Assembly: GCF_038049935.1 (NCBI RefSeq)
Contig: NZ_CP145886.1
Coordinates: forward strand, 2,116,501-2,180,500
DNA length: 64,000 nucleotides
DNA from: Rossellomorea sp. y25
GTDB taxonomy: Bacteria; Bacillota; Bacilli; Bacillales; Bacillaceae_B
Direction of reading: 5' to 3'
A program made the position numbers and the translations under genes. This document shows positions 1-8,217 of the stretch, in pieces. The notes under the pieces were generated by a model. It was not told the DNA's origin, made no database searches, and was given only the letters and a program-made list of their open reading frames with translations. The stretch's first letter is position 1, and every line of letters starts with the position of its first letter.

Positions 1-746
1 ATATGGGCTGGGAACAGCAGATGGAGCTGGAAAAAAAGAATCCCATGTATCTCGCATATATCCATGAGCAGAACTACGTTGATTCAAAAGGGAAAATTAA
101 AGGGATCTCCCTGGGTCTTGCTATGAATACGGTAGATTATATTCGAGTCGAAGATGAAAATAAGCTCATGCACTTTGATGAGGCGAAGATTGATGACAAA
201 CAGTTAAAGGAATACGGACAGAAAATAGCTAACACCGTTGTCAGTCGAGTGAGAGCCAATAAAGAACTGAAAGATGTTCCTATAATGATTTCCTTATATA
301 AACTTCAACCATTAAATAGTGTCGTGTCAGGAAACTATATTTCAGCTGGATATGTAGACGGTAATGACAAAAGTGTAAAAAAATGGACTGATGTTACTGA
401 TAAATACTATTATTTTCCTAGTGACGAAGGGGAAGAGAAAGACCGTGATCTACATAATCGGATTCGTGATCTAGAAGATTATGTTTCGAAATATTTCTCT
501 CATCAAGATATTGAGTTTGTTGGGAAAGGCTTATACAAAAAGGACACGTTGAATAAACTTGTGATCGATGTACATACAGGTATGGTGAAAGAAACAGAAC
601 TAATTGGTTTTTCTCAGGCGATTGGCCCCGAGATCGTCGATTACTTCCCTCATACCCCCGTTTACCTTTATGTGAAGACACCAAAGGGTCTTAAAGCAAC
701 CATCGTAAAAGAAGTGGACCAAGAACCATTTGTTCAAATCCATTAG
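1..746 (+). CDS. camS: CamS family sex-pheromone lipoprotein, C-terminal part
   Basis: The frame is open from the left edge of the window to the stop at 744-746, so the gene is cut at its 5' end and the signal peptide and lipobox lie outside. About 247 residues are visible. They match the C-terminal domain of the CamS family (staphylococcal cAM373 sex-pheromone precursor, B. subtilis YerH): a segment containing MISLYKLQP, then a charged linker, then a block ending near HTPVYLYVKTPKGL. The family is a membrane-anchored extracellular lipoprotein of unclear physiological role. A strong terminator follows directly, so it ends its transcription unit. The ATG at position 3 is probably internal rather than the real start. 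Confidence 0.8.
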   Translation, partial: MGWEQQMELEKKNPMYLAYIHEQNYVDSKGKIKGISLGLAMNTVDYIRVEDENKLMHFDEAKIDDKQLKEYGQKIANTVVSRVRANKELKDVPIMISLYKLQPLNSVVSGNYISAGYVDGNDKSVKKWTDVTDKYYYFPSDEGEEKDRDLHNRIRDLEDYVSKYFSHQDIEFVGKGLYKKDTLNKLVIDVHTGMVKETELIGFSQAIGPEIVDYFPHTPVYLYVKTPKGLKATIVKEVDQEPFVQIH

Positions 747-765
747 TATAACACCAACTATTAGA

Positions 766-799
766 ACATCTCTTAAGACATTAAGAGGTGTTTTTTTTT
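766..799 (+). terminator. Rho-independent terminator after camS
   Basis: A 9-bp stem (766-774 with 783-791) and an 8-nt loop are followed by a run of T residues. It sits 20 nt after the camS stop. Confidence 0.9.
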
Positions 800-887
800 G
801 GTTTATTTATCTTATAAAAAAGATTTCTCATTTTTTTGAAATTTGGTAAAATAAAGAGTCGATGTATTAGGATACGGGGGAGAGAGT

Positions 888-2636
888 ATGAAAGTCTTTT
901 TAGATTTAAAATGGTTTTTTCTGCAAGAGAAAAAGTCTTATATCACAGGAACCATTCTACTTTTATTTGTAGCATTCCTTCAATTGATTCCACCAAAGGT
1001 TGTTGGAATAATTGTAGATAGTATGAAAGAAAATTCATTAACTCGGGAAGACATGATGAAATGGATTCTTATTCTGATCATCACAGCTCTATCGATGTAT
1101 GGACTGAGATTTGTGTGGAGGATCATGATTTTTGGTTCGGCAACCAAGCTTTCCCGCTTGCTTCGGAATCGGTTATATCATCATTTTACCAAGATGTCGC
1201 CATCCTTTTACCAAAAAAGGCGAGTCGGTGATTTGATGGCGCATGCAACAAATGATCTTCAGGCGATACAACAAACGGCCGGAGTAGGAGTATTAACGTT
1301 CGTGGATTCCATATCTACAGGAGGTTTTGTGATACTGGCCATGGCTTTTACAATCAGTTGGAAGCTTACCCTTATTGCTTTGATCCCCATGCCATTCATG
1401 GCAATCCTGACAAGTTATTATGGAACTCTTCTACATAAACGATTTCATAAAGCTCAAGAAGCCTTCTCATCCTTAAATGATAAAACGCAGGAAAGTGTAA
1501 CGGGGATTAAGGTTCTTAAAACGTTTGGGCAAGAAAAAGAGGATATCGAATCATTTAGAAAGCAATCTGAAGATGTGGTGCAAAAGAATATATCCGTTGC
1601 AAAAGTGGATTCCTTATTTGATCCCACCATTTCCATAATAGTAGGCATTTCTTTCTTTTTATCGATTGTATTTGGTTCACGGTTTGTCGTGAGTGGAGAA
1701 CTGACGATTGGAGAACTGATCTCTTTTACTACCTATCTGGGACTTCTCATTTGGCCAATGCTCGCATTCGGATGGTTATTCAACATTGTGGAGAGAGGAC
1801 GTGCTTCTTACGAACGTGTATCTCAACTCTTGAATGAAAGGGTGGACATTGAAGATCATGAAAGAGCACTGGATGTATGCCCCTCAGGAGATATTGAGTA
1901 TAAGATTGAGTCATTTTCTTATCCGGATGAAGAAGTCCATGCTTTAGAAGATATTCAATTTTCCTTAAAGAAAGGTCAAACGATTGGAATTGTAGGGAAA
2001 ACGGGAGCAGGTAAAACAACCCTCTTAAAACTATTGCTAAGGGAATTCGAAGGGTATAAGGGAGAGATAACGTTTGGGGGGCATATGATCCAAGATTATA
2101 AATTAACCCGCCTGCGTGAAAGTATTGGATATGTGCCTCAAGATCATTTTCTTTTTTCTGCCACGATTCTTGAGAATATAGCTTTCACTTATCCACTTAC
2201 CCCGAAAGAAAAAGTGGAGGAGGCGGCAGCACTTGCGCATATCCATGATGATATTGTCCATTTCAGCGACGGATACAATACTGTGGTCGGTGAAAGAGGG
2301 GTTTCCTTGTCTGGTGGACAAAAGCAAAGGATATCGATTGCAAGAGCTCTTCTAATGAATTCGGAGGTACTTATTCTTGATGATTCCTTGTCAGCCGTTG
2401 ATGCGAGGACGGAGGAATCCATCTTGACTTCCTTGAAGGAAAATCGGGCAGGAAAAACGACCATGATTACTTCTCATCGATTAAGCGCCATTCAACATGC
2501 AGACCTGATCATCGTTCTCGAAGAAGGGAAGATCATGGAGAGAGGCACTCATAGTGAATTGATGAAGAAAAAGGGATGGTATCGGGAAATGTATCTGCGT
2601 CAACAGTTAGAAGAATTAGTGGAGTATGGAGGGTGA
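888..2636 (+). CDS. ABC exporter half-transporter, YheI/BmrC-like (degenerate-site subunit)
   Basis: This 582-residue protein has an N-terminal six-helix exporter domain (about 1-310) and a C-terminal ATPase domain. The ATPase has Walker A GKTGAGKTT, a Q-loop (VPQDHF), the signature LSGGQ, Walker B ending LILDD, and an H-loop histidine (TSHRLS). The residue after Walker B is Asp where a catalytic Glu is usual, which is the hallmark of the non-catalytic site in heterodimeric exporters such as BmrC or TM287. The N-terminal sequence resembles B. subtilis YheI. The partner gene starts 3 nt downstream, so the two are surely co-translated. The likely role is drug or lipid export; the substrate cannot be read from sequence. 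The start ATG follows GGGGGAGAGAGT. Confidence 0.85.
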   Translation: MKVFLDLKWFFLQEKKSYITGTILLLFVAFLQLIPPKVVGIIVDSMKENSLTREDMMKWILILIITALSMYGLRFVWRIMIFGSATKLSRLLRNRLYHHFTKMSPSFYQKRRVGDLMAHATNDLQAIQQTAGVGVLTFVDSISTGGFVILAMAFTISWKLTLIALIPMPFMAILTSYYGTLLHKRFHKAQEAFSSLNDKTQESVTGIKVLKTFGQEKEDIESFRKQSEDVVQKNISVAKVDSLFDPTISIIVGISFFLSIVFGSRFVVSGELTIGELISFTTYLGLLIWPMLAFGWLFNIVERGRASYERVSQLLNERVDIEDHERALDVCPSGDIEYKIESFSYPDEEVHALEDIQFSLKKGQTIGIVGKTGAGKTTLLKLLLREFEGYKGEITFGGHMIQDYKLTRLRESIGYVPQDHFLFSATILENIAFTYPLTPKEKVEEAAALAHIHDDIVHFSDGYNTVVGERGVSLSGGQKQRISIARALLMNSEVLILDDSLSAVDARTEESILTSLKENRAGKTTMITSHRLSAIQHADLIIVLEEGKIMERGTHSELMKKKGWYREMYLRQQLEELVEYGG

Positions 2637-2639
2637 GAT

Positions 2640-4445
2640 ATGGATACTATACCGACTTTAACAGCCAAGGAGCAGAGGAACATATTTTTTCGTCTATTGA
2701 AATATACAAAGCCTCACAAAAAAACAATATTTTATGCATTTTCATTACTGTTGTTGACCACGATCGGTGATGTCTTTGGACCGATCATTATTAAGGTGTT
2801 TATAGACGATTATTTAACTCCAAGAGAGTTTCCATATGGACCGCTTATAGGGCTCTCAGCAACTTATTTATTCATTCAGATTGGAAATGTGTTGATCTCC
2901 TACTTTCAATTACTGAAGTTTCAGGAAATAGCCCTGAAGATCATTCAGCAACTGCGTGTGGATGTTTTTTCGAAGGTTCAAGGTTTAGGTATGAAGTATT
3001 TTGATAAGACCCCGGCGGGAAGTATTGTCTCCCGTGTTACGAATGATACGGAAGCGATTAAAGATATGTTTGTGAGCGTGTTAGTATCCTTCATTCAAGG
3101 AGCATTCTTATTAACGGGTATCTTTATTGCCATGTTTGCACTCAATAGCCAGTTGGCCATCTTCTGTTTATTCATCTTGCCAGTCATTTTTATGATAATG
3201 AAGCTATATCGCAAATTTAGTGCCATCTTCTATCAGGATATGCGTGAGAGATTAAGTCAGCTTAATGCAAAGCTTAGTGAGTCACTCCAGGGGATGTCCA
3301 TCATTCAAGTGTTCAGGCAGGAAAAAAGACTAAGAGAAGAATTCGGAGATATTAATAAAAAACATTATTTGGCAGGCATGAAGAATATTAAAGTGGATGG
3401 ATTATTATTAAGGCCCGCCATTGATCTGGTTTATGTGGCTGCCTTGATTGTTGTGCTAAGTTATTTTGGCGTAACCTCATTGAATCAGCCTATCGAAATA
3501 GGGGTTTTATATGCCTTTGTTAATTATCTGGACAGATTTTTTGAGCCAGTCAATCAAATCATGATGAGGCTTTCCATGTTTCAACAGGCAATCATTGCGT
3601 CTTCCCGTGTTTTTACGCTGCTGGATGAGGAAGAGCTTTCCCCTGTACAGAATTTGAAGAATCGTTCAAAAGAAACAATCAGTGAAGGGGAAATAACATT
3701 TGACAATGTTTCATTCTCTTATGATGGGCAGAGAGAGGTTCTTAAGAATATTTCATTTACTGCAAGACCTGGTGAAACGGTCGCTCTGGTCGGACATACA
3801 GGAAGCGGGAAGAGCTCAATCATCAATTTACTCATGAGGTTCTATGAATTCGAACGTGGCAATATTCTCATAGACGGTCAAAACATTAAATCTTATTCAT
3901 TAGAAGAGCTTCGTGGAAAAATGGGGCTTGTCCTACAGGATCCATTTCTCTTCTTCGGAACGATCAGGGATAATATTAAGCTTCACTGTGAAGCGATGTC
4001 GGATAAAGAAGTGGAGGAAGCTGCCACATTCGTTCAAGCCAATACCTTTATTGGAAAACTACCGGGAGCATATGGGCATCCAGTGGTTGAGAGGGGGTCG
4101 ACGCTTTCGAGTGGACAAAGACAATTAATCGCTTTTGCGCGTACCATTGCGACCAGACCTAAAATTCTAGTACTGGATGAAGCAACCGCCAATATTGATA
4201 CGGAAACGGAGGAAGCCATTCAAGGAGCATTATCAAGGATGAGAAAGGGAAGAACAACGATTGCCATTGCCCACAGGCTTTCTACCATTCAAGATGCAGA
4301 CCTGATCCTGGTCCTTCATCAAGGGGAGATTGTAGAGAGAGGAAGTCATCAGGAATTACTTGTTCAAAAAGGCATTTATCATAAAATGTATCTTCTTCAA
4401 AATGGTCTGGTAGATGGTATGGAAGATGCCATATCGGGCTCTTGA
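2640..4445 (+). CDS. ABC exporter half-transporter, YheH/BmrD-like (catalytic-site subunit)
   Basis: This 601-residue protein is the partner of the preceding exporter subunit, 3 nt downstream. It has six predicted membrane helices (about 20-320), then an ATPase domain with Walker A GHTGSGKSS, Q-loop LQDPF, Walker B LVLDEA with the catalytic Glu, and H-loop IAHRLS. Its signature is LSSGQ rather than LSGGQ. That degenerate signature faces the Walker A/B of the partner, whose catalytic Glu is Asp, so one of the two ATP sites is degenerate and the other (this Walker B with the partner's LSGGQ) is intact. It is shorter than B. subtilis BmrD (about 673 aa) and lacks that protein's extracellular insertion near the N-terminus. 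Confidence 0.85.
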   Translation: MDTIPTLTAKEQRNIFFRLLKYTKPHKKTIFYAFSLLLLTTIGDVFGPIIIKVFIDDYLTPREFPYGPLIGLSATYLFIQIGNVLISYFQLLKFQEIALKIIQQLRVDVFSKVQGLGMKYFDKTPAGSIVSRVTNDTEAIKDMFVSVLVSFIQGAFLLTGIFIAMFALNSQLAIFCLFILPVIFMIMKLYRKFSAIFYQDMRERLSQLNAKLSESLQGMSIIQVFRQEKRLREEFGDINKKHYLAGMKNIKVDGLLLRPAIDLVYVAALIVVLSYFGVTSLNQPIEIGVLYAFVNYLDRFFEPVNQIMMRLSMFQQAIIASSRVFTLLDEEELSPVQNLKNRSKETISEGEITFDNVSFSYDGQREVLKNISFTARPGETVALVGHTGSGKSSIINLLMRFYEFERGNILIDGQNIKSYSLEELRGKMGLVLQDPFLFFGTIRDNIKLHCEAMSDKEVEEAATFVQANTFIGKLPGAYGHPVVERGSTLSSGQRQLIAFARTIATRPKILVLDEATANIDTETEEAIQGALSRMRKGRTTIAIAHRLSTIQDADLILVLHQGEIVERGSHQELLVQKGIYHKMYLLQNGLVDGMEDAISGS

Positions 4446-4452
4446 ATGTATG

Positions 4453-4488
4453 AAAGGCAGACTCTATAGATGAAAGAGCCTGCCTTTT
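4453..4488 (+). terminator. Probable terminator after the ABC exporter operon
   Basis: An 8-bp stem (4453-4460 with 4480-4487) is extended by an inner CTC/GAG pairing and followed by only four T residues. It is weaker than the other terminators in this window. Confidence 0.5.
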
Positions 4489-4536
4489 GGTCGTTGTTAT
4501 TTATATGAGAATAGTATAATTGTATTCATTAAGGTC

Positions 4537-4713
4537 TTAGCTCATTTGAGGGGAGCGTTTTTTTATGTATAAGGAGTTGTAGCTATTTAACAGACGATCA
4601 AGTTCCTGACTAAATTGAATAGCTTGAGGTGACGTGAGTCCATTTTCAGCAACAATATCGATTAATTGAGCACGCTGTTTTTCAATTCGTTCGAGAAGCT
4701 CTTTTTTAGACAC
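4537..4713 (-). CDS. Spo0E-like aspartyl-phosphate phosphatase
   Basis: This is a 58-residue frame starting at GTG (4713), with AAAGAAAGGA placed 7 nt upstream and the TAA stop at 4537-4539. The translation carries the Spo0E family signature SQELDRLLNSY at about residues 35-45, preceded by a first helix (ELLERIEKQRAQLI), which is the two-helix hairpin layout of Spo0E/YisI/YnzD proteins. Family members dephosphorylate Spo0A~P and restrain entry into sporulation. It lies alone on the minus strand between the ABC operon and ccdA. Its length fits the family (50-90 aa). No experimental role can be inferred beyond family membership. Confidence 0.8.
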   Translation of the reverse strand: MSKKELLERIEKQRAQLIDIVAENGLTSPQAIQFSQELDRLLNSYNSLYIKKRSPQMS

Positions 4714-4979
4714 GGCTGTTTCCTTTCTTTTGTATGTCCTTACAGATGGAATACAAAACTAGTAATAACTGTAACTTTTTATTAGTATAACGAAAATGGA
4801 ACTGTTTTTCAAAGCAAAATTATTGGTTTTTTAAAAAAGAAAAGAGAGTTTAATACATTTGAAAAAGTAAAATGTTCATGTAATATAATGGTCACAAATC
4901 TTTCACACAATCATTCCTCATAGAATCGGGATTTGTTTGATAGAATAGAGATATATACAAAAATGTAGGAGTTGTAAAA

Positions 4980-5687
4980 ATGTCTGATATTAATATTTTC
5001 TTAGCATTTGGAGCGGGTTTCCTAAGCTTTATATCTCCATGCTGCCTGCCATTATATCCCGCTTTTCTTTCTTACATAACAGGAATGAGTGTCAATGAGC
5101 TCAAAACGGATAATGCAATGCTCCAAAGGAGAAGTTTATTACATACGTTATTTTTCTTAGTGGGCTTCTCGGCAATCTTTATCGCCATCGGTTTTGGAAC
5201 TTCCCTTATCGGAAACTTCTTTTTGGATTATAAGGATCTCATTCGTCAGCTTGGAGCTATCTTCATTGTCTTATTTGGCTTGGTAGTCATTGGCGTGTTT
5301 ACCCCGGAAACATTGATGAAGGACCGTCGTTTTGAGTTCAAGAATAGACCGGCAGGATATTTTGGTTCCGTGTTAATCGGAATGGCATTCGCTGCAGGCT
5401 GGACTCCTTGTACCGGACCGATTCTTGCTTCCGTTCTGGCCCTTGCCGCCTCTAATCCAGGTTCAGGTGTTATATATATGACAGCTTACGTGTTAGGGTT
5501 TGCCATTCCGTTTTTCATTCTGTCATTCTTTATTGGAAGAATGCAATGGATCAGAAAAAACAGTGGAAAGATCGTAAAGGTAGGAGGATATGTGATGATT
5601 GCAGTAGGGATCATGCTATTCTTTGATTGGATGACAGTCATCCTTGCCTATCTTACTTCCATATTTGGAGGATTCACGGGATTTTAA
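4980..5687 (+). CDS. ccdA: Cytochrome c biogenesis thiol-disulfide transporter CcdA
   Basis: A 235-residue, six-helix membrane protein that moves reducing equivalents from cytoplasmic thioredoxin to extracytoplasmic thiol-disulfide proteins, needed for cytochrome c maturation and spore cortex synthesis. The N-terminal motif SPCCLPLYP (Cys at 21-22) and [10 protein letters not shown] in helix 4 hold the conserved redox cysteines. The sequence is close to B. subtilis CcdA throughout. The start ATG follows AGGAG with a TTGTAAAA spacer. The downstream genes yneI and ccdC reproduce the B. subtilis ccdA locus. Confidence 0.95.
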   Translation: MSDINIFLAFGAGFLSFISPCCLPLYPAFLSYITGMSVNELKTDNAMLQRRSLLHTLFFLVGFSAIFIAIGFGTSLIGNFFLDYKDLIRQLGAIFIVLFGLVVIGVFTPETLMKDRRFEFKNRPAGYFGSVLIGMAFAAGWTPCTGPILASVLALAASNPGSGVIYMTAYVLGFAIPFFILSFFIGRMQWIRKNSGKIVKVGGYVMIAVGIMLFFDWMTVILAYLTSIFGGFTGF

Positions 5688-5721
5688 CCCTATAATATGA
5701 GTATAGAACATACAGATTAAA

Positions 5722-5751
5722 TTGAACGATCATTACGTTTTATGGTATAGT
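5722..5751 (+). promoter_or_regulatory. Candidate sigma-A promoter for yneI
   Basis: TTGAAC (5722-5727) and TATAGT (5746-5751) are 18 bp apart, about 70 nt upstream of the yneI start. Confidence 0.5.
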
Positions 5752-5818
5752 TTAATTGGATGAATTAGGAAATATGGTTCGATAGACATCGGGTAGCGTA
5801 TATGAGGAGGAAACATCT

Positions 5819-6178
5819 GTGGCAACGATACTTGTAGTGGATGATGCGAAATTTATGAGAATGACTCTTGGAAGCATGCTTTCCTCCAGCGGTCACGAAG
5901 TTGTAGGGGAAGCTGAGAATGGACTCACAGCCGTAAAAAAGTTTCGTGAGCTTCAGCCGGATTTAGTGACGATGGACATCACGATGCCTGAGCTGGACGG
6001 AATTGAAGCGGTTAGAAGAATATTATCGGAGTTTCCTCAAGCAAAAGTTATCATGTGTTCGGCCATGGGACAACAAAAGGTCGTGGTGGAAGCCATTGAA
6101 GCGGGAGCAAAGGACTTTATAGTGAAACCTTTTGACGATGTGCGTGTGGAGGAAGCCATCAAAAGAGTTTTAGGATGA
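5819..6178 (+). CDS. yneI: CheY-like single-domain response regulator YneI
   Basis: A 119-residue receiver domain with nothing attached. The acidic pocket Asp8-Asp9, phospho-acceptor Asp53 (TMDITMPELDG) and the KPF lysine near residue 103 are all present. It starts at GTG (5819) with AGGAGG upstream, which matches the family start ATILVVDDA. It sits between ccdA and ccdC as in B. subtilis. Its kinase and output are not known from sequence; with no output domain it must act by protein-protein contact. Confidence 0.9.
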   Translation: MATILVVDDAKFMRMTLGSMLSSSGHEVVGEAENGLTAVKKFRELQPDLVTMDITMPELDGIEAVRRILSEFPQAKVIMCSAMGQQKVVVEAIEAGAKDFIVKPFDDVRVEEAIKRVLG

Positions 6179-6190
6179 TCGAATGGAACG

Positions 6191-6226
6191 GGAGAGTGAA
6201 GACTAGATTCATTCTCTCTTTTTTGT
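6191..6226 (+). terminator. Terminator after yneI
   Basis: A 10-bp stem with two G-T pairs (6191-6200 with 6208-6217) is followed by a T-run. Confidence 0.75.
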
Positions 6227-6300
6227 GTTTTCGTTTTTCTTTCATTTAGGCTATAATAGGGTAGGTATGAAAGTAGAAATTAAAAGGATGATGATGGTTT

Positions 6301-6780
6301 ATGATGATTGCTTCATCCATTGTGGCGATTTTTATGGGGTTTATGGTGATATTTATTAGAATGAAGGCTCAGAAAAGGCCTGTAAGTGGTAAGAAGATTA
6401 TTTTACCACCTTTGTTTATGAGTACTGGTGCCTTAATGTTCTTATTCCCTGTCTTTCGAGTTACTTTAGGAGAATTTCTAGAAGCGATTACGGTAGGAAT
6501 GATTTTTTCTATATTGTTGATCAAGACCTCCAAATTCGAAATTCGTGAGAATGATATTTATTTAAAACGATCTAAGGCGTTCGCATTTATTTTGATTGGG
6601 CTTTTGTTAATACGGATTGTAGCCAAGTCTATCCTCAGTGCATCGATTGATTATGGTGAACTAAGCGGGATGTTCTGGATACTTGCCTTTGGAATGATTG
6701 TACCATGGAGAATCGCCATGTATCTTCAATATAGAAAGCTGCACCAAGAGCAACAAGATTTAACAACGAATTCAATTTAA
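6301..6780 (+). CDS. ccdC: CcdC family membrane protein
   Basis: A 159-residue protein with about four or five hydrophobic helices. It matches B. subtilis CcdC (YneJ, 160 aa) in the conserved stretch KKIILPPLFMSTGALMF. CcdC is encoded with the cytochrome c maturation genes, but its exact step is unknown. An ATG at 6301 is followed by a second at 6304, and AAAAGG lies upstream. A strong terminator ends the unit. Confidence 0.9.
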   Translation: MMIASSIVAIFMGFMVIFIRMKAQKRPVSGKKIILPPLFMSTGALMFLFPVFRVTLGEFLEAITVGMIFSILLIKTSKFEIRENDIYLKRSKAFAFILIGLLLIRIVAKSILSASIDYGELSGMFWILAFGMIVPWRIAMYLQYRKLHQEQQDLTTNSI

Positions 6781-6791
6781 TTCACTGGGTA

Positions 6792-6830
6792 AATAGCAGG
6801 GTGATTCCTATCACCCTGCTATTTCTATTT
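6792..6830 (+). terminator. Terminator after ccdC
   Basis: A perfect 13-bp stem (6792-6804 with 6811-6823) and a 6-nt loop are followed by a T-rich tail. Confidence 0.9.
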
Positions 6831-6952
6831 TAGAAATTTCTTAATCTCAGATTACGATTTCTTTACAAAGGAGACCCATACGCTTAGAGAATAGTTATTT
6901 AGGGCAAAGAGAGAGATGAAGAAAATAACAAGAGATATTGGTGGGATAAGTA

Positions 6953-7432
6953 TTGTTTACGCTAGCAGATATTTGGACGTTTTTTCTGGCATTTTTTTTA
7001 ACACTGCCTTTGGTCACCATTGTCCATGAAGCAGGACATATCTTCATTGCTCGCATATTTGGTGCAAAGATAAAATTCTGCATTGGAACCGGTAAGCATT
7101 TAATCAACATTGGTCCATTAGAAGTGAGAAGAATGTATTTTATGGAAGGCTGGTGTCAATATACAGAATTGAAGTATAACAAGGTTTGGGTTCATGTCCT
7201 TATTTATATTTCCGGAAGTTTATTTAACCTGATTGCGATTTTAGCTATTAATTTCCTGATTTATGAAGGGGTCATTCCTGTTCACATCTTTTTCTATCAA
7301 TTTGTATATTTCTCCGTTTACTTTATTTTCTTTTCATTATTTCCGTTTAGAAATGGAGAAGGGAAACCAAGCGATGGACAAGCAATACTCGATGTCATTC
7401 GATACGGTAAGGCAGAGGATCCCATTGATTAA
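6953..7432 (+). CDS. M50-like site-2 protease family membrane protein
   Basis: A 159-residue membrane protein with the zinc-metalloprotease motif HEAGH at residues 25-29, inside the first hydrophobic segment, and a late SDG triplet (KPSDGQAI) that may supply the third ligand. This layout matches small site-2 protease (M50) relatives. The TTG at 6953 is chosen because it opens exactly before the first hydrophobic helix and follows GGTGGGA; the start remains uncertain. The target is unknown. It faces yneK and shares a bidirectional terminator with it. Confidence 0.75.
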   Translation: MFTLADIWTFFLAFFLTLPLVTIVHEAGHIFIARIFGAKIKFCIGTGKHLINIGPLEVRRMYFMEGWCQYTELKYNKVWVHVLIYISGSLFNLIAILAINFLIYEGVIPVHIFFYQFVYFSVYFIFFSLFPFRNGEGKPSDGQAILDVIRYGKAEDPID

Positions 7433-7450
7433 TCATATAAAAAGTGAATG

Positions 7451-7485
7451 AAAAAAAGGTAAACGACTATTGTTTACCTTTTTTT
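7451..7485. terminator. Bidirectional terminator
   Basis: A 14-bp A/T-flanked perfect stem (7451-7464 with 7472-7485) has T-runs on both strands. It serves the M50 gene on plus and the yneK unit on minus. Confidence 0.85.
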
Positions 7486-7571
7486 GCTTTCTTCCATTTA
7501 ATGTACAGAAATGCCGCACCTATAATAAAAATTAAATATAGCACAATCGGAATAATTAGTATCGATCCCAT
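7467..7571 (-). CDS. 34-residue single-helix membrane microprotein
   Basis: ATG at 7571 is preceded by AGGAAGGAAAGAGA and ends at TAG 7467-7469, inside the loop of the terminator. The product starts MGSILIIPIV, continues as one hydrophobic helix and ends in a lysine-rich tail (KWKKAKKGKQ). It begins 19 nt after the yneK stop on the same strand, so it is the last gene of that unit. The ribosome binding site, helix plus basic tail, and the terminator overlapping the stop all argue that it is real. Function is unknown. Confidence 0.65.
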   Translation of the reverse strand: MGSILIIPIVLYLIFIIGAAFLYIKWKKAKKGKQ

Positions 7572-7590
7572 TCTCTTTCCTTCCTGTCAC

Positions 7591-8016
7591 CTAGAATAAA
7601 TGTTCGTATGGGGTTACATCTATTTGCATTTCGTTTAGTTTTCTTCGAAGAAACTTATGATCCCGTTTCGGAGTCGCCAGGATATACCCTCTTATGACTA
7701 ATTCCTGAGTAATGGAAGAGGCTCTGTCTTTTAAAGCCAATTCACCAATTTTACCTGCAATTTTTTGCTTCGCTACGTCCCTGAATAATTCGGGTACGGG
7801 TGTGACTAACTCATTGAGCATTTTCTTTTCCTCATCACCCCATAAATGGATGGTTTCATTCACATAATGTTCTTCCCAATCCAAATCGGATTTTCCATCT
7901 TCTTTAGGAAATCTCTTTAAGAATTTCCTAAACATAAAGAATCCACCAATAGCAAATGAAGCTACTAAAAAAACGACCCAAAATAGTATGAAATATAAGA
8001 ACCAACCTTCAAGCAT
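7591..8016 (-). CDS. yneK: DUF2621 family membrane protein YneK
   Basis: 141 residues: one N-terminal membrane helix (about 5-29), then a soluble, charged domain. The sequence and its place next to ccdC match B. subtilis YneK (DUF2621), which also lies convergent to the ccd genes. AGGTGAAAGC precedes the ATG. The biochemical role is unknown. Confidence 0.85.
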   Translation of the reverse strand: MLEGWFLYFILFWVVFLVASFAIGGFFMFRKFLKRFPKEDGKSDLDWEEHYVNETIHLWGDEEKKMLNELVTPVPELFRDVAKQKIAGKIGELALKDRASSITQELVIRGYILATPKRDHKFLRRKLNEMQIDVTPYEHLF

Positions 8017-8217
8017 GCTTTCACCTCAATTTTTCAAAAAGCGATTGTATCGTATTCATTATAGACAAGGGAAAAGCTTGTGACAAGAATATCGCTGTTT
8101 TTACAAAAGAAGTCTATACTGTTCTCAATTACAAATGATATACTAATAAATAACAAATATCGCGAAAATTCTTTCTATTTCGATTCTTACGTTTGGATGG
8201 ATAGGGGGGCTCATAGG

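Noticed and set aside
8080..8217. N-terminal extension of the PAS kinase from GTG 8080
   Set aside because: No ribosome binding site, low-complexity sequence, and the ATG at 8218 has a good site directly before the first membrane helix.
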